Below are positions 5,218 through 5,925 of a stretch of DNA of 5,925 nt, one piece after another. The stretch covers positions 1 to 5,925 of the forward strand of contig DAOVOB010000081.1 of NCBI GenBank assembly GCA_030629925.1, written 5' to 3'. The position numbers and the translations under genes are program-made. Position 1 is the stretch's first letter. Every line of letters starts with the position of its first letter. The stretch is from Fidelibacterota bacterium. Its GTDB lineage: Bacteria; Fidelibacterota; Fidelibacteria; Fidelibacterales; Fidelibacteraceae. Below the pieces are notes generated by a model. It did no database searches. It was not told the origin of the DNA and saw nothing but the letters and a program-made list of their open reading frames with translations.

Positions 5218-5925
5218 ATGAAAAAATTGATCATCATATTATTTATCATTAGTTCCTTTCTTGTCGCTCAAGAAATTGATACTGTAACATATAAAATTTG
5301 TATTAATGCTGGTCACGGAGGCCATACATCCAATGACCGACCACCCGGAACTCCTGCCGGATACTGGGAATCGGAAGGAAATCTAACCAGAGCTCTTGCT
5401 CTTGAAACTATCTTTAAAAATTATGGTATTGTTGATGTAAACGATACGACAAGAGCAAAGTTCAGTGTTGTAATGACACGCAGACATAATCGTCATTCTG
5501 ATAATCTATATTTATCATCTATTTGCCAAATAGCTAACTCAAACAATTCAGATTGGATGCAATCAATTCACAGTAACGCAACAGGATTGACCGCAAGCAC
5601 ACGACATACCACATTATTACTGTATCCCGGACCCACGGGAGATTCGCGTATCAATGGGCTTGCCGGTTATCCTAAATGTCCCGCAGAAATGGCACTAGCT
5701 TCAATTATGGCCAATAATATTTCTAAAGCCTTGCAAACGACAGGAACTTCGTTAGCTGGAGACTGGTCTTTTTATGGAACAGGTAGACCTTATTTAGGTG
5801 TTTTTCGTACTTTACAAGTTCCCGGTACTTTGAGCGAAGGTACCTTTCATGATTATTATCCCGAAACCTATCGTTTGCAGAATTTGGATTTCCGGATCAA
5901 CGAATCCTGGGCAATCGCCATGTCC
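5218..5925 (+). CDS. N-acetylmuramoyl-L-alanine amidase, Amidase_3 type (3' end cut by window)
   Basis: Predicted zinc-dependent amidase that cleaves the bond between MurNAc and L-alanine in peptidoglycan, acting outside the cytoplasm. The frame is open from 5218 to the last base, giving 236 residues with no stop. Residues 1-17 are a signal peptide (MKK, long hydrophobic core, ending VA before Gln18). Family hallmarks in order are INAGHGGH with zinc ligand His33, WESEGNLTRAL with the second ligand Glu51 (Glu53 is possible), VMTRR at 85-89, SIHSNA with the third ligand His118, and LSEGTFHDY with the catalytic Glu207. The stretch between His118 and Glu207 is fairly long, including the YPGPTGDSRINGLAGYP segment at 136-152. 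A Shine-Dalgarno-like AGGGA (5207-5211) overlaps the stop of the propeller gene, so the two are translationally close. Further C-terminal domains may lie beyond the window. The family is clear; whether it serves in division, lysis or remodelling is not. Confidence 0.9.
   Translation, partial: MKKLIIILFIISSFLVAQEIDTVTYKICINAGHGGHTSNDRPPGTPAGYWESEGNLTRALALETIFKNYGIVDVNDTTRAKFSVVMTRRHNRHSDNLYLSSICQIANSNNSDWMQSIHSNATGLTASTRHTTLLLYPGPTGDSRINGLAGYPKCPAEMALASIMANNISKALQTTGTSLAGDWSFYGTGRPYLGVFRTLQVPGTLSEGTFHDYYPETYRLQNLDFRINESWAIAMS

Overview
This 5.9-kb window comes from a low-to-moderate GC bacterium and is almost entirely coding on the + strand. Both ends are cut inside genes. The two last genes encode proteins with short N-terminal signal peptides of the MKK…(F/V)A-Q type. 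These leaders and the protein flavour suggest a diderm bacterium, perhaps of the Fibrobacteres-Chlorobi-Bacteroidetes (FCB) superphylum or a neighbouring candidate phylum. That placement is an inference from style and could not be tested here.

Region 1 (1-1096) holds the dTMP/folate pair. The first gene is the C-terminal two thirds of thymidylate synthase (thyA), followed by a complete dihydrofolate reductase (folA). ThyA converts dUMP to dTMP and oxidises methylene-tetrahydrofolate to dihydrofolate, which FolA reduces again. A perfect 13-bp-arm hairpin of repeat-element appearance lies between them (561-590).

Region 2 (1097-4052) holds a lysine-to-2-aminoadipate module. A 512-residue antiquitin-type (ALDH7A1/AmaB) semialdehyde dehydrogenase starts only 15 bases after the folA stop. 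It is followed by a 435-residue L-lysine 6-aminotransferase (Lat). Lat moves the epsilon-amino group of lysine to 2-oxoglutarate, giving 2-aminoadipate 6-semialdehyde, which cyclises to piperideine-6-carboxylate. The dehydrogenase oxidises this to L-2-aminoadipate. All five residues I could align to the active site of the Mycobacterium tuberculosis Lat are present. A short palindrome lies between the two genes, and an intrinsic terminator closes the unit at 4026-4052. The four genes look like one transcription unit.

Region 3 (4053-4329) is a non-coding spacer. It holds degenerate heptamer repeats (TACACCC / GGGTGTA) in two clusters of opposite orientation, then an AT-rich stretch with a possible promoter.

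Region 4 (4330-5925) encodes two exported proteins nine bases apart. One is a TolB-like PD40 beta-propeller protein of unknown specific role. The other is an N-acetylmuramoyl-L-alanine amidase (Amidase_3 type), truncated by the window end. Together they suggest a cell-envelope function.

I see no phage, transposase, CRISPR, tRNA or rRNA. No clearly new biological system is evident. The points most worth a second look are the heptamer repeat cluster and the pairing of the lysine module with thyA-folA.
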